This document shows, in pieces, positions 12,101 to 24,286 of a stretch of DNA of 64,000 nt (position 1 is the stretch's first letter; every line of letters starts with the position of its first letter). Where the stretch lies: positions 45,275-109,274 of the forward strand of contig VXCM01001399.1 in the NCBI GenBank assembly GCA_014773175.1. Direction: 5' to 3'. Both the position numbers and the translations under genes were made by a program. This DNA is from Lucifuga dentata. Lineage: Eukaryota; Chordata; Actinopteri; Ophidiiformes; Bythitidae. The notes beneath the pieces were generated by a model. That model saw only the letters and a list, made by a program, of their open reading frames with translations. It did no database searches and had not been told where the DNA came from.

Positions 12101-14205
12101 GCGAGTGAAATTAACACAAAATATGTGAAACAGAAAGTGGTGCATGATTCCTCCAGTCACATACAGCACGACTGAACGGCAGCCAGCTCTCTCTCTCTCT
12201 CTGGACATGGCTCTTTGCCACGGCATATGTCTGCATCCGCCACGCAGCGTGAAGCGCTCTGGCACCACCTTCATGTGCTCTAGCCGCGTCCTGTCGTCAC
12301 AAAGATCCGTCACCAACGGAAACAGACGCACAACTCTCCAGTCATTTGCCCTTTATCTCAAACCTAAAGAACACTCAGATTAAGATACTGGAGATGTTGT
12401 CAGACCAGTCAAATATATTCTATACACATGAAAAGAAAGATAAATCAGTTACTGCATAAACCTCAAACGTAATGGTGAATAAGCTGAACACCTTCCTGAT
12501 TTTTGTGATTCCTGGAAAGTTGGAATTTGATACAGGTTTTTTTCTTTTCAAGGTGACATTATGGTTTTCATTTGTATTTGCTATCCCTCTGTCAAGATGC
12601 AAAGGAAGGTGGAGATGGAGATGAGTGGGTTTAGTATATTAAGAAGTCAGAGAAAGAAAAAGGAACTGCTCTAGTTTCTGGAAAAGCCTCGGGCTCTTGT
12701 TCTTGCGAAGACAATATGGCTTCGCTCTTGTCTGACTTACATTTTGCTCGCCCACATCGCTGTGGCTTTGAGGACGTGATCTGCCAAGTCTCAGAATGAA
12801 TACATAATAAGTGGACATAATACAACAGTAGAATTCGTGCTGTTTCAGTTCAGGCTACAACCACACAGTTCTATAGGAAATCCCCTGTGCATTCAGAGAG
12901 CACTAAAAACCATTTCCAACCATATTAGAACAAAACTGCTCTAGCTACACAAAGAAGGAATTTAATGAATGCTACACCACTCCATCTAAATACATGTCAA
13001 AACAGAGTTATAACTCAACTCTATAATGCTATAATTCTAACCCAGACACCGTACAATTGCTGTAATCGTTATTTTCTCTTTTTTTTTTCATCCTCACAAA
13101 GTGATAAAATCAAAATTTAGGAAACTGTGAATGAATATTCTGTCCCCAGAAAACTACCCGACATGTCGTTTGTCTCCATGTCTGCTCTATTTTGTGGTTT
13201 CTGGGTTGAAAAGCAGCCATATTTAGCTTTAACCTGGTTCAGGTCAGTTTCTGTTGGCCTCACAAGCATTTCAGCAATCGTGTGTTAGTCATGATAACTG
13301 TTATTGATTTGTCTGCTGTTTGCACTCCGAGTAGACCCATGAGAAGTGATTGATCTGCAGTTGATTGGCAGTAGTGAAGTAGCTTTGATTTCATGTCCAG
13401 TTGAAGTTGAGTTAAGGCTACAGTAAGATGAAAACCATGGGACAGAGAGACTTGCTTTATTACTAGTGAGAATTTAACTGCTTTGTCAAAATCTTTAGTC
13501 TTTCACCGGCTGAATATGTGTTTACCACGTTTCCTTCCCTTTTTGTCATTTGCATTGAAAATGAAGGGAATGTTGGCACGCACTGATGTTGCCAATCAAC
13601 AGACTAAAACACCCCGAGGACAGGAATCACTTTATCACCTAATTTTGTGCTGTCACTTTCAGAAACATCAAACCCCATGGCTCTCAGAGACATGTATAAA
13701 AAATGAATGAGTTCCATCGCCTTGTTGACTACCTTTGACAGCATCCCATAAATCAATCGACAGGCAACATCCCTGATTATTGAGAAGAAAACTCATAGAA
13801 AAAAGGCTGGATCTGGGTAACTGGATCTGCAGAACTTACAGTATGTAGCATTTAAATATGAATAAGTAGCATCAATAAAAGGATAAACAGGTTACGAGCA
13901 ATATCTTAAATCTAAGAAAGCCTTTAGTTTTGCAAGATTAATTACTCTACATATCAGAGTATCTCATGGTGACATCCCACTCTTTCATCACATTAACCTG
14001 CCACTAATACCTCCATCATTCCAGGACCTGCCACTGTCAACCTGTTCAGCAGCTGTCATTCCAGAGTTTCCCGCCTCTACCTGGTCACCTGACCACTTCA
14101 CCTGTTCCTGATCCCCTCATTAATTCCATATATACCAGCCTGTTTCTCTTCAGGCTCTGCAGAATGCGCAGACTTGACTGGAGGGGGCCAAATCATAAGA
14201 CGTGC

Positions 14206-14884
14206 ATTTCCATCCAACTTATTTGCATTTTTAATACGCATTTCTAGTTATTCAATTAAAGGAAATGCGAATTGATGCACGTTTCCATCAACTAGTTTAT
14301 GCAAATTATCTCAGAGATGATTTCATCCTACATAAACTAATGTCCACAGCAAAACACAGCATGCAGAGTTTAAATGAAACCTTGGTGTGGAAGAATACTT
14401 ATTACAGCCTGTAAGCAGTTATACACGCCTTATAAATGCAGCCAACAAGCTAGCGATACTAACGATAGCGCGTTGGCGCTCTATAAACTAGTTAAGTGTA
14501 CTGAGTACCGTGTGGTGGGTGAAACTTTCAGTGTGGGTAAAACAATTGTTTATGTGGTGTGTCAAATTATTTGTGAAACATTTATACATTTTTCAGATAT
14601 AATGAATAACGTTCTGCAGGTGCTTGCTAACGACTACCTGCTCTTCTGAGGTGTGTGTGCATGCTCACCCAGCAGTGCACGTCACGTCCTCCTCTTAATG
14701 CAAATAAACTGTTTCCATCCACTTTATTCACATTTCGTCTTATGCGAATAATCAGTTGATCCACCTCTGCTAAGTGCATAGATTTTTAATGCGCATTTTG
14801 GAGTCAGTGCCAAGTAATGGTGTTTCCATCCAGGCTTTCTAATGCGTATATTCATTATTCGCATAAAAATAGTTGGATGGAAAT
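14206..14884. mobile_element. Non-autonomous DNA element with TTTCCATCCA inverted termini
   Basis: Left end atttccatccaact and right end agttggatggaaat are inverted. Further internal copies of gtttccatc occur near 14280, 14710 and 14822, together with taatgcg/cgcatta and ttatgcgaataat motifs. About 680 bp. The 91-codon frame inside (14374-14649) has no recognisable domain. Superfamily unknown. Confidence 0.65.
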
Positions 14885-15478
14885 ACATCTATGGTTACTT
14901 CTCTGAAATCCATCAATTTACCATGAGGCAGGGAGGTGTACATTGTCAGTCAGAAGACCAGAAGCTCAGTGGGTAACAGAAGATTACACTTGGTGTCCAA
15001 CTGCGTCCTTCTATATTAATAATGTATGCATTCTGTATTGTAAGGCACCTTTAATGCATTCACTACGTGTAATATATCAATGCTCTCAATGGCCTTTCCT
15101 GGCTAATTACAGATGAAACAGTCATTCATTTTAACGTGTCAGCATTTGTCATTGTGCTTATTTCGTATTACATGCATTTATTCTGTAATTTATGAGGAGT
15201 GAGATGCTATTAGCATCCTGAAGTTAGAGTAGTTACAGCGTAAGTGAGCAGTGGGAGCCATTAGCTGCTGACTGACATCTCCTTTATTACACCGGAGAAG
15301 CCATGCTGATGGAAAGATCACCCACCATGTTTTCTGAAATTAATGCAAATGACAAGAACCCACATGCGACGGAAATTCCAGAGCGTGTGCTTCCCTAAAT
15401 TTGCCTTATTTGTCATAACAAAAATCATTATAATTTAAAAAATCCATGCAGAGTACCTGCTAAAAGTTACTGTTTTCA

Positions 15479-15841
15479 GCGGTTGTCAAACATTTTGAAC
15501 AAAGTAACGCCTCTGAGCAAACAAACATCCGAGCACCACCTTACCAACAAGCCACCAAATAGAATCACAGAAAAAAACCTCATACGTGCACGTGTGCTAT
15601 ACTGAAATTGAGAAGTTTACAGTCTCAGCTTAAAAAGTTACTGACATTCATATAGAATGAAAGCAATTCTAAACTAAAACTAATTTCTTCATGAAACCCA
15701 TTTTATTTTTGAATAATTTACCTTTATAACAGAGTTTCCATAGATTTCAATTGTTATGATTATCTGAAATTGCCTGGCAAACCACCAGGAGGCGATTCAA
15801 GTACCACTGGTGGTACAAGCACCACAGTTTGAGAACCTCTG
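15479..15841. mobile_element. hAT-like MITE (CAG.GGTT.TCAAAC termini)
   Basis: Left end cagcggttgtcaaac and right end gtttgagaacctctg are imperfect inverted repeats. The inner right arm carries ggtggtac sequence typical of vertebrate hAT MITEs. About 360 bp; no coding capacity. Confidence 0.6.
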
Positions 15842-16587
15842 ACTTAAATGACACATTGCATACATTTCATATTCAAGTATGACTTCCACTTGTGTATTAA
15901 AGGGTCAGCCTGCCTCTTACTTCAAGGTCAATGTGTAGCATTTTATAAATAATTACCCTATTATACTGAATACAACATGGCCAAAGTTTACTTTGATTGT
16001 GTGATTCAATACACAAAACGAATATAGAACTGATAAAAATTACAAAACAGGCTTTTAAGTCCACAATAATATGATAAATTCTTATCTGACCAACTCAAAT
16101 GGATAAAGATTTGCTATATTAGATTTAACATTAAATGTTTTATGTTTGACTTTGACAAAGTTTCCAAACATCAATAATGCTTCTTAGATCTAGTGTAACT
16201 CTCACATTCCTGAGCAAATGGCTATTTTTCATATTTATTGATCATAAAGTCGTTTTGAAGTGGCAGACTCTACTGTACCTCTCTGTCTAATGATATTATT
16301 CATTACGGCTTTTATAATTACAGCTCAAATTAATTATGACACTGTGTACGATTATATCACTGGTAGCAAGAAAAAAAAAATCTTAGCCTTGGTTAGAATT
16401 GGGATCTGATTGATTAAGTTTTTTTTTTTTTTAAATTATCACAAACTCTGTTTAAAGTGATTAATAGAATATAAATAAACCAGATGACACAACAAATAAT
16501 TTCCATCTTCTTTTATAGGAAACTTACAGTTTAAACTTATTAAGTGTGACTTGGAGGTCAACAAATGGTCACAAACAGCATATGGCC

Positions 16588-17128
16588 TTAAAGGACCAAA
16601 CCAGTGATTTTGTATGTTTGAGCCCAATATATCCAACCTGCATACACATTATGTTACTGACAACCCTAACCCCAAACAGGGTTGGATTAGCCAGCAGGAG
16701 AGGCAGGACACTGGTAGCCTGTGTCCTGCCTCTCCTGAACAGGCTACCAGCCAGGCCAGAAGCCTGTGTGCCAGTAGCCCCCCCCGTCAACAACTTAAAG
16801 TCCTGGTAAAAAAAATTAGCATCCCAATCCGACCCTTACCCCAAACATACTACTGGAGCAGTAATATTAGAATTTTTTTCTACTACTACACGTAAGAAAA
16901 TGCTTGCCTCCACCGGGGAATACAGTTCCAGGAAAAGACTTTTTTTTACTGAAAAATTGAAAAGGGCAGTTGTCGTCATCCATTCTACATTTGGACGTAC
17001 GTGTTGAATTTTAAGGAGGGTGTATCACCTGAACATTTGATTGGCAAAATAACAGGAAAACCAAACTATGTAACTTCACATGTATTTATTGGGCTTTCAC
17101 ATACAAAATCATTGGCATGGTCCTTTAA
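16588..17128 (+). mobile_element. TTAA MITE family P1, copy B, beside grin2c exon 1
   Basis: TTAA-bounded P1 element (ttaaaggacc...ggtccttta) in the same orientation as copy A. It carries an extra block at about 16690-16760 with a perfect 16-bp hairpin (16696-16711 pairs with 16721-16736) that the other P1 copies lack. It ends 51 bases from the exon 1 donor. Confidence 0.85.
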
Positions 17129-17179
17129 AAATTCTATGACAGCAGTATCATGTCCCTCTCCCATTCTCTGATCACTGAC

Positions 17180-17617
17180 CTTGTATGGCAGAACGACCGC
17201 AGAGCCTCCGCTAATGCCCACAATGGGCACAGCTGTCTGAGTGGAGATAAAGTCCAGGATCTGTGCCACGGCCTCTGAGCCAACGTTGTCCTCGAACACC
17301 ACGCCATGCACACGGTTGGTGGAGAGGGTGTCACAGATGCGGGTGAGCAGGGCCCGTGGGTTGGTGTTGTTGACTAGTACGGTAATGGGGTTCACCTCCA
17401 GAGGCAGGTCCATGAAGTTTTCTCGGCTTAACCGCCCCTTGATCTCTGTCTGGTAGGCCGAGCCACTGAACACCACTGCTACGTTCACTGACGGCGTGGG
17501 TATTCCAAACGGTCGACCCAAACAGCACGGAACGGTGCAGAATAGCAGCAGCAGCAGCGATGGCGGCGGCGGTGGCCACCACGGGGAGTCGCTCAAGCAG
17601 CCTAGACGAACGCCCAT
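17180..17617 (-). CDS. grin2c: grin2c coding exon 1: signal peptide and start of amino-terminal domain (GluN2C)
   Basis: Encodes residues 1-146 of an NMDA-type glutamate receptor GluN2 subunit, the glutamate-binding regulatory partner of GluN1 at excitatory synapses. I chose the ATG at 17617 (context gagATGg); upstream in the same frame there is only a GTG, and a splice acceptor lies 16 bases before the ATG. The N-terminus has a Pro5 run followed by Leu5 and CTVPCCLG, a plausible signal peptide ending near residue 34. The amino-terminal domain (ATD) starts at [10 protein letters not shown]. GluN2 hallmarks follow: [20 protein letters not shown] (with an N-glycosylation sequon), [23 protein letters not shown] and ISGGSAVVL. 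The exon ends after Lys146 in phase 0 at AAG|gtcagt. The next exon is 9.1 kb to the left. GluN2C is preferred over 2A, 2B or 2D from exon 2; whether this is the teleost a or b duplicate cannot be told here. Confidence 0.95.
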
Positions 17618-17633
17618 CTCAGTCACCTACTGC
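17618..17633 (-). promoter_or_regulatory. grin2c: grin2c 5' UTR remnant with splice acceptor
   Basis: Reading the minus strand, a pyrimidine-rich run ending ccccttctccag is followed by GCAGTAGGTGACTGAG and the ATG. This is a good 3' splice site, so the first coding exon is probably not the first exon, and a noncoding 5' exon and the promoter should lie further right. I cannot place that exon. A poly(T) run on the transcribed strand (17712-17759) lies about 80 bases upstream in the presumed intron. Confidence 0.6.
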
Positions 17634-17707
17634 CTGGAGAAGGGGTCAAAGGGAACACAGAGGATGGGAAAGGGGACATGTTAGATTCAAGGACCAACTG
17701 ATGTCAT

Positions 17708-17711
<4 letters not shown>

Positions 17712-17739
<28 letters not shown>

Positions 17740-17759
17740 NAAAAAAAAAAAAAAAAAAA
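17712..17759. repeat. poly(A) tract with N
   Basis: About 47 A residues interrupted by an N at 17740; true length unknown. Poly(T) on the grin2c-transcribed strand. Confidence 0.85.
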
Positions 17760-19457
17760 GTTGTGATAAAAGACCTTGTAATCCCAACCAAACCGCCTTT
17801 TATTTTAAGTCGGCTTAGTTTGATTAATGACCTTTGTGCTTCATCTCTGTTCAGTGTGCCGGTCTGCTTAAGACGGTGTTAGAGCCCATTAATGGAGCAC
17901 GGGGTTGTATTTTTAGTGTGTCAGCGTGCAACATGAGGCTGTGCACAGGCTGTTGCATCTTAGGGTGGCAGCTGCTTCCCCACTGCTGTTGTATTCCGCA
18001 ATTCAGCGTAACAGATGGTGTCCAGTGTTTAATGCAACAAATGGAGAACAAGGGGATTTATCATCTTTTTTTCCCCTCGTGACATTATTTTTGAAGCTGT
18101 TGCTTAATTTTTACAGCGATCCAAAGCATTCAGACTTAATCTGCAAAACGTTGGAAAGCATGTTTTCTACTTTGCTGTGTCTCGTTGCAATTTATACAAT
18201 ATTTAGAGACATTTTAAAGATTTTTCAAGTTTTGAAATTTATATGAAATGGCAAGGTTTGTATACCCCAAACTGGCCTTTGAACAAATCCCACTCTTTTG
18301 TGCAACACTGCATCTCTAATGGACTAGACTGCAACCAGAAACTCTTTGCCAAACGATTGTAATTGCTTTGTTTCCACCCTCAGGAAAATGGAGCTCAGTC
18401 ATGTCAAACCCTGCAGCATTAGTTAAACACTCGCGTTGGCACTGTAACCAGACAGTAGTTGGTGTTGAGCCGTCAGACAGATTTAGGCTCTGTGTCAGAT
18501 CTGTCACAGTAGTGTTTACGGCCCTGAGGGATTGCTGCACACTGTTCTCCTGTCACAAAGATCTGGTCTACCATGTGATGGAATCCCAGAGGGGTGAATG
18601 TATTGTAATCCCTTGGTAATCCCTGCCAGGAGTCATGGCCTACAGCGTGATTGTGGTGTATAAACTTATCAAGAGATTTGGTAACGGCTCAGTGTTGTTG
18701 TGTTGTGCCTCTCTAATTTTTCCATTTCCTGTGTGTGAGCTTCCGTTATAAAACACTGGAAAAGCATGGGGGCGGGGTTAGAGATCTGAGCATATAGCAT
18801 ATAGCAGGCTGTAGGAGGAGCATCTATCCTTATGTGATCCAACACAAGAATGCTTCATACAGAATTGTCTTTTTTCCAGTTGTGTCACGTGCTGAAATCC
18901 AAATAAAATACATAATACATGCAGATACATGCATGGGAGGCTGTCCATAATACATACATACATGTGATTCTCTAGGTAGGTGCTGCCTCATAAATCATCT
19001 TATAAATTGATTAGTCCCCACCCTGAGAGAGCATCTTCCCATTCCTTCCAATGACATTAGCCATGTTTAAGCTGCGACAGCATAGAATGGTTTAGGGTTA
19101 ATGTCTTGGGGGGGAGGGGAGTAGTAATGTACGTGGTCCAAATGTTTAAAAGCTTTGACCTTCCGTGTGTTTAATCAAGGCAGTGAAACAGCTGAGGCAG
19201 ATATATGAAGGTCGAACACGCAGAGAATTATTAAACTGGGTGGTGCATGTAGAATTAAAGCAAACAGAGTGAGTCATCATCAAATCCGTGATGAAGCTGA
19301 ATACTAAGGAAGCCACAGAGGCCCAGTGTGGCTTATCTGAAGTTCAAATTCTGGACAATGTAATCATCTGAGCTGTAGATGAAGCTGAATTGGCACCATA
19401 GATTCACTCGGTGATGACTGTAATCTGTACATACAGAAAGGAAAGGAGCTTTTCATC
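17760..19457. other. Non-coding stretch upstream of grin2c exon 1
   Basis: No repeat family or gene recognised. Small open frames exist on both strands but none carries a domain. It may lie in the first (5' UTR) intron of grin2c. Confidence 0.5.
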
Positions 19458-19584
19458 TGTGCTAGGGTTAAATCCAATAAAACCCTTACAGTGTGTACAG
19501 TTTTTTTTTTTTTTTTTTTANTGTGCTAGGGTTAAATCCAATAAAACCCTTACAGTGTGTACAGTTTTTTTTTGTTTTTTTTTA
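19458..19584. repeat. 63-bp direct duplication split by one N (assembly join)
   Basis: 19458-19520 and 19522-19584 match except in the poly(T) tail; N at 19521. Confidence 0.85.
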
Positions 19585-19984
19585 ACTGATTGGGTCACTG
19601 TGGGCAACTATTGGCTTCAGAGATTTGAAATGGAAGATGCATGACTGTGTACATCAGTCAAATTATCTGTCGTCTGGTTGCAACAGATGAATGACATGCT
19701 ATAGTTTAGACCTTGAACAGGAGACAGGTTGCTGATTGCGTCATGATGCTGGCACAAATTGGATTCTGCCTCAGTCACGTGATCAGCCTGGAAAATGGAT
19801 CTTGACTCCAAAACTACTGTTGAGGTTCCTTTGAGATCAGGGGTGTAGCTGGGAATCCTGGGTTCCCTGAGAGAATATTTAAATTTTATGCTGCTTTTTA
19901 AAATCTGTTGCAAATGATTGTGCTTCACAGTTTTTCTATCAATTAATGGATGTTGTTCCACGTGCAAATAAATAAATGAAAGAA

Positions 19985-20300
19985 GAAGACACTCTGAGAG
20001 CATACCTCCACCAAGGCCAACAAAAATCAGGATCACCACCAAAATAAACAGATCTTCTTTTTTAAAAATGAGCTACCATGCTAAATTTCATTGAAATCAG
20101 CCCATTAGCATTGATTTTGTAGACTAAAAACATCTTCTTGATCCTGGATCCAGAATATGATCTGGAACCACTCCAAAATTTAATCAATTGTTCCTCTTGA
20201 CAATATCTAAATTTCATTCATTCATATCCATTCATATCATTTGGAGATATTCTGCTAAAAAACATACAAACAAATGCCAGTGATCACATAATCTCCTTGT
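19985..20300. repeat. interspersed repeat family R2, copy 2
   Basis: The fullest R2 copy here: actctgagagcatacctcca, ccaaggccaac, atgctaaatttcattgaaat, gatcctggatccagaat and ggagatattctgctaa in order. Confidence 0.65.
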
Positions 20301-20361
20301 TTACTCTCCATCAAATTTACCTATATTTAGTTTTTATAAGGGGATAATCTGATGCAAACAA

Positions 20362-20367
<6 letters not shown>

Positions 20368-20412
<45 letters not shown>
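20368..20412. repeat. (CA)n microsatellite
   Basis: About 21 CA units with one interruption. Confidence 0.9.
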
Positions 20413-20414
<2 letters not shown>

Positions 20415-21980
20415 TACAGCCCTGTCTCCCAGTTGGAAGCTGAAATTTTTTCTTACAGCTTGCACAGCTCCCCTAAAGGCAACACTAATACAAGAGAACA
20501 TAAAAAGAGGAAGAACTGATTGAGGCTTTGCTTTGAAACAGCTCAGACGTGCACTTTCCCATTAACTACTGAAAACTAAAAGAGTGAGAGGTGGAGAAAG
20601 AGAGGGAGATTAGTTTTAATGTGAGAGCACGACACGCTGTTTTATGGAAAACCTTTACGGCTGTCTCACACTCACAATCCTTGTGTTCTCACCCTTCAGA
20701 GGAGTCAAAATAACTAAATTTAAGGATGTGCTTATCACCCTCTAGTGGGTGATGCGGTGGGAGCAGTTTTCACACTGCCATTCAAAAAGAAAATAGGTCA
20801 GATTCAGATTTTAATTCTAATTTTACATTTCCCATGTGGTTTATTTATTCTAGGTTACCTGAATTTGGACTTTTTTTTCATAAAGCGAACAGGTAATAAT
20901 GATCTGTCCAAATCTGCATTTTCAGTATGTATGTCATCAGCTTGTGTGAATTGAATCTTCTGGATGGGATGAATACATTTTTCTGCACATCCTGACACAT
21001 ACTGCTCAGTATGTATGTATGGCCTTCTATAGATGCAGCGAGGAGAATATGATCCCATTACACACCTGGGATATGGACAGTAATCTTAATCTCACACATT
21101 GTTTTCTCTTCATATTTTACCCCTCATATTTTATCCTCTTTTCTTTTTAACATTTTCAAACACAGTGCATATAAATTTCTGTCAGTGCTTTCATTTCTAT
21201 CTCATATCTGCTCCATACTTTCCAGTTAAATATTCTTTCTGAACACTCGTGTTGAGATTCTTCTGAATTACATATATACATACATATTTATATACCATTC
21301 ACGATTTGCCGTGGCAGTGACCCAGTTTTCCCTGTTTTCATTCAAGTTTTGTCTTATTTTGTCACAGGAATCCAACTATTACAGCACTCCAGCCTCTGAT
21401 ATTGGCATTCCATATAGTAAAAAATCAAATGAAGCAGTGAGATGTATTGATGAGTTAAGTACAATGTCAAGTCCTCAAACTGATCCAGCTCATTAACGTG
21501 AGGCTGCAGTGGTAAATACATCTGGATGAGGAGCGAGGTCTCCTCAGTGCAGTATGTTTAATGACTGTTTTTATATTCTGAGCGTGACGTCTCTGCTGCA
21601 TCTGTTTAACAACGTGCACCTGCCCCGTCCTTTACTACATAATCAATGTAGTCATGCGTGGATCTACAGCCTGGTTTGGCTCACTTTTGTGATAAACTTC
21701 TTCTTCTGCCTTGTTTGGTTATAAACTGAAGAGTTGCTGACCACTCAAACACGTGCCAGGAGAATTTCTGATTTATTGCATCATGCTTAAAGAGACATTA
21801 AGTAATAAGCAACACTGATCAGGCCTCACACCTCCTTTCTGCTCGAGCTCCAGAGACAATAGCGCACAGCTGCTCTCATTTACCCTGAAAACTGTTGTAT
21901 ATCCACTGCTTCTGCCTGCTGGCTCGACATTACAGAGAGAAGTCTTCAGGTAGGGTCTCTTTGGGTGTTTAAAAGTGTCT
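20413..21980. other. Non-coding stretch, no features recognised
   Basis: AT-rich intergenic or intronic sequence. I see no coding exon, RNA gene or clear repeat. Confidence 0.5.
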
Positions 21981-22223
21981 TTAAAGAACTGTACCGGTGA
22001 TTTTGCATTTTGAGTCCAGTAAATACGACCCACATACGTGTTACGTTACTGACAAGCATTTTCCAAAAACATAAAACAGTATTTAGTTTTCCTGTTAATT
22101 TCCCAAATCACCTAATATTCAAAATTAAATGTTCACGTCACGTTAGTAATGTAATGTTATAACATGTATGTGGGCAGTATTTATTGGGCTTAAACATACA
22201 AAATCACCATTATGCTCCTTTAA
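21981..22223. mobile_element. TTAA MITE family P1, copy C (internally deleted)
   Basis: Only 243 bp: the two terminal regions (ttaaagaact...gctccttta with cgttactgacaa) are joined without the usual centre. TTAA is present at both ends. Confidence 0.75.
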
Positions 22224-23125
22224 TTATCTTGCGATCCATCTCAGATAAATGAAACAATCAGCAAGATCTATCTGTGACTCCCTAGCAGGTTTTGATCCCG
22301 TCCCAGGTTTCCTCCTACATCATATCTTACTTTCCCTATATGAAATGCGTAAAACTGAATGGAAACCATTTCAATCTGGTAACTGCACACTTCATATGTT
22401 TATTTTGAAAGGAAACATGATGAAATTTATGCCCAAGTCCTCAGTTCCTACGTTTTCCTGTGATAATACCAATTATAAGTCATTACAGCACCAAAATGTG
22501 AATTTAAGTCTGTAAGACCAATTGGCAAAAACTGCAAAAAACTAAATGTGCTTCATAGTGAGTCAGCAAGTCGTGGCCTGAATCTGAAAAAGAAAATGAG
22601 ATATTGGAGCTAATTATCAGGGCTGGACCCATTCCCTTGACAGCAGTCCTCTTGCTAACAAACACTTGGTGCTGTGTAACTCTGTGGAAAATGACCAGCC
22701 CAGCTTCATTTATGATTTCTTTCTTGTGCCTCATATTCCCAACCCTTTCTTTGCAAATCCCAATCCCTATACCAATACCACCTTGACCAACCCACCTTGA
22801 CCTTACTCATTTATCATGAAGCTTTTCGAGCTTAAACACATGATTGAGACGCTATCTGAAAAGGCTGCAAAGTGTAAAGAAATATATATTGAGCGTAGCA
22901 CAAGACACAACAATAAACCATATCAGGAATGAAAGAAACAGAAATTCATCCAACTGTTTTCTACTCATTTCCTCCTTCTCTTTATTATTGAAAAAGAATA
23001 ATTACATAAAAATAAATAAATAAGTAAATATATATATAGGCTATATACAGTATATACTGTATAGTATGTATGAGGTCACGTGACATGGTAATTTTGACGC
23101 AGAACAACGCAACGTCACGTCTTTA
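22224..23125. other. Non-coding stretch, no gene recognised
   Basis: AT-rich, with short TA-rich runs near 23018-23065. No coding exon seen. Confidence 0.5.
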
Positions 23126-23230
23126 ACAGATAACGTCACATTCCTCTTTTTGTTCTGTAAACCTGTTTATTAGTTTGTTGTTTAATTTAACTTTTTCAAT
23201 AAAGTTTATAAAAAAAGAATTGATAAAGAC

Positions 23231-23261
<31 letters not shown>

Positions 23262-23274
23262 CAGATAACGTTAC
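23126..23274 (+). mobile_element. Short retroposed 3' end with poly(A) and target-site duplication
   Basis: Flanked by 14-bp direct repeats acagataacgtcac (23126-23139) and acagataacgttac (23261-23274), one mismatch. The 121-bp insert has AATAAA at 23198-23203 and ends in about 28 A residues about 30 bases later. This is the signature of LINE-mediated retroposition of the 3' end of a polyadenylated RNA. Source transcript not identified. Confidence 0.7.
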
Positions 23275-23704
23275 GGCTCGAGTGCTCCAAATCGACTTTT
23301 TGCTAACTTTGGGAATCCGTTAAAACAAAAAAAAGTCGAAGCGGAAAGTGCGTCAAAACTCAAACCACAACAAAAATCTCATTAACCGGATCACCGAAGC
23401 TTTGGTTAAACTACCCACCGGAGACAACGAGAGGCCAGAGAATGTAAGTTTGCCACATGAGTTTTACGAGGTGGCGGACGTAGTTTAGACGCGATGAAAA
23501 ATGTAGCCAAAAGAGTGAAAACAGTTCGTAAAACGGAAGAAAGGCCAGACTTTGGAGCAAAAACGTCCCTCCACCTAAACAAACTGACTGTATCTTCATC
23601 CTAAAATGCTTCGAAACTTAAATGGGGGAAGATGAGGCCTCATGCGAACCTCCAGAAACAAGAGGTTTGCTATGCTAAGCTATGCCTCTGTCTGCTAATC
23701 TCAC

Positions 23705-23735
<31 letters not shown>

Positions 23736-23843
23736 ACGACAACAGTATGATACAAAAACGACAGAGTGGACTTTGATGCCATAATGAGGACTTTCATCAG
23801 GACTTTGTGGAGTTTTGACGCACCTGGCAACCTTCATCACCAG
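23262..23843 (+). promoter_or_regulatory. CpG-richer patch with canonical splice-donor-like sites (candidate first exon)
   Basis: CpG density is visibly higher than in the surroundings (ggctcgag, gtcgaagcgg, ccggatcaccgaag). Two strong plus-strand donor-like sites occur: agaat|gtaagtt at 23443/23444 and caccag|gtaaga at 23843/23844, with a possible acceptor ...gacaacag at 23745. No long open frame. It could be a noncoding first exon, a regulatory patch, or transposon-derived. Confidence 0.3.
23707..23736. repeat. (ATC)n microsatellite
   Basis: About ten CAT/ATC units. Confidence 0.85.
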
Positions 23844-24286
23844 GTAAGATAAATGCTTTTTAGTCATTAAGCTGCGTGCGTTTTGCTGTTAAATGCCGTA
23901 TGTGTATAGATGCTAGATATGGTTTTTGTGTTGTATAAATGATCTTGTGACAGCATGAGTTCTGATGGTTTCCTGTCTTACTTTTGCGTTGTTTTGGGAT
24001 AGAAATTGTAATATGGAATCCAGTTGTGTGTGTTTTTAAAGCCTTTTGGCAGTTTGTGTTTGTGAGATGCTGCTTAAGAAGTGTTTTGCATGCTATTTTG
24101 TTGTTTTTATTGTGACGTCATTAGTTCTGCTTTGCTATGAAATTATATCCTCTGTCTGTCCAGGCTGGTGTACTTTCAGCCTCAGTTTGTAGCATATTTA
24201 TAGATTTTATTATTTTATTTATCTCTTTTATTTATAGATTGTTTTTTGCATGGATTACATTTGGAGTCACAGATTGTTTTCTGCTG

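Larger units (their letters stand above)
8067..17179 (-). other. grin2c intron 1
   Basis: 9.11 kb. It carries two same-orientation TTAA-type MITEs, one about 0.58 kb before the exon 2 acceptor and one 51 bases after the exon 1 donor. It also has an hAT-like MITE (15479-15841) and a TTTCCATCC-type element (14206-14884). The stretch 9174-14205 is mostly single-copy-looking AT-rich sequence with no coding exon seen on either strand. Confidence 0.85.

Noticed and set aside
14374..14649. 91-codon frame inside the TTTCCATCC element
   Set aside because: No transposase motif; short enough to be chance in a non-autonomous element.
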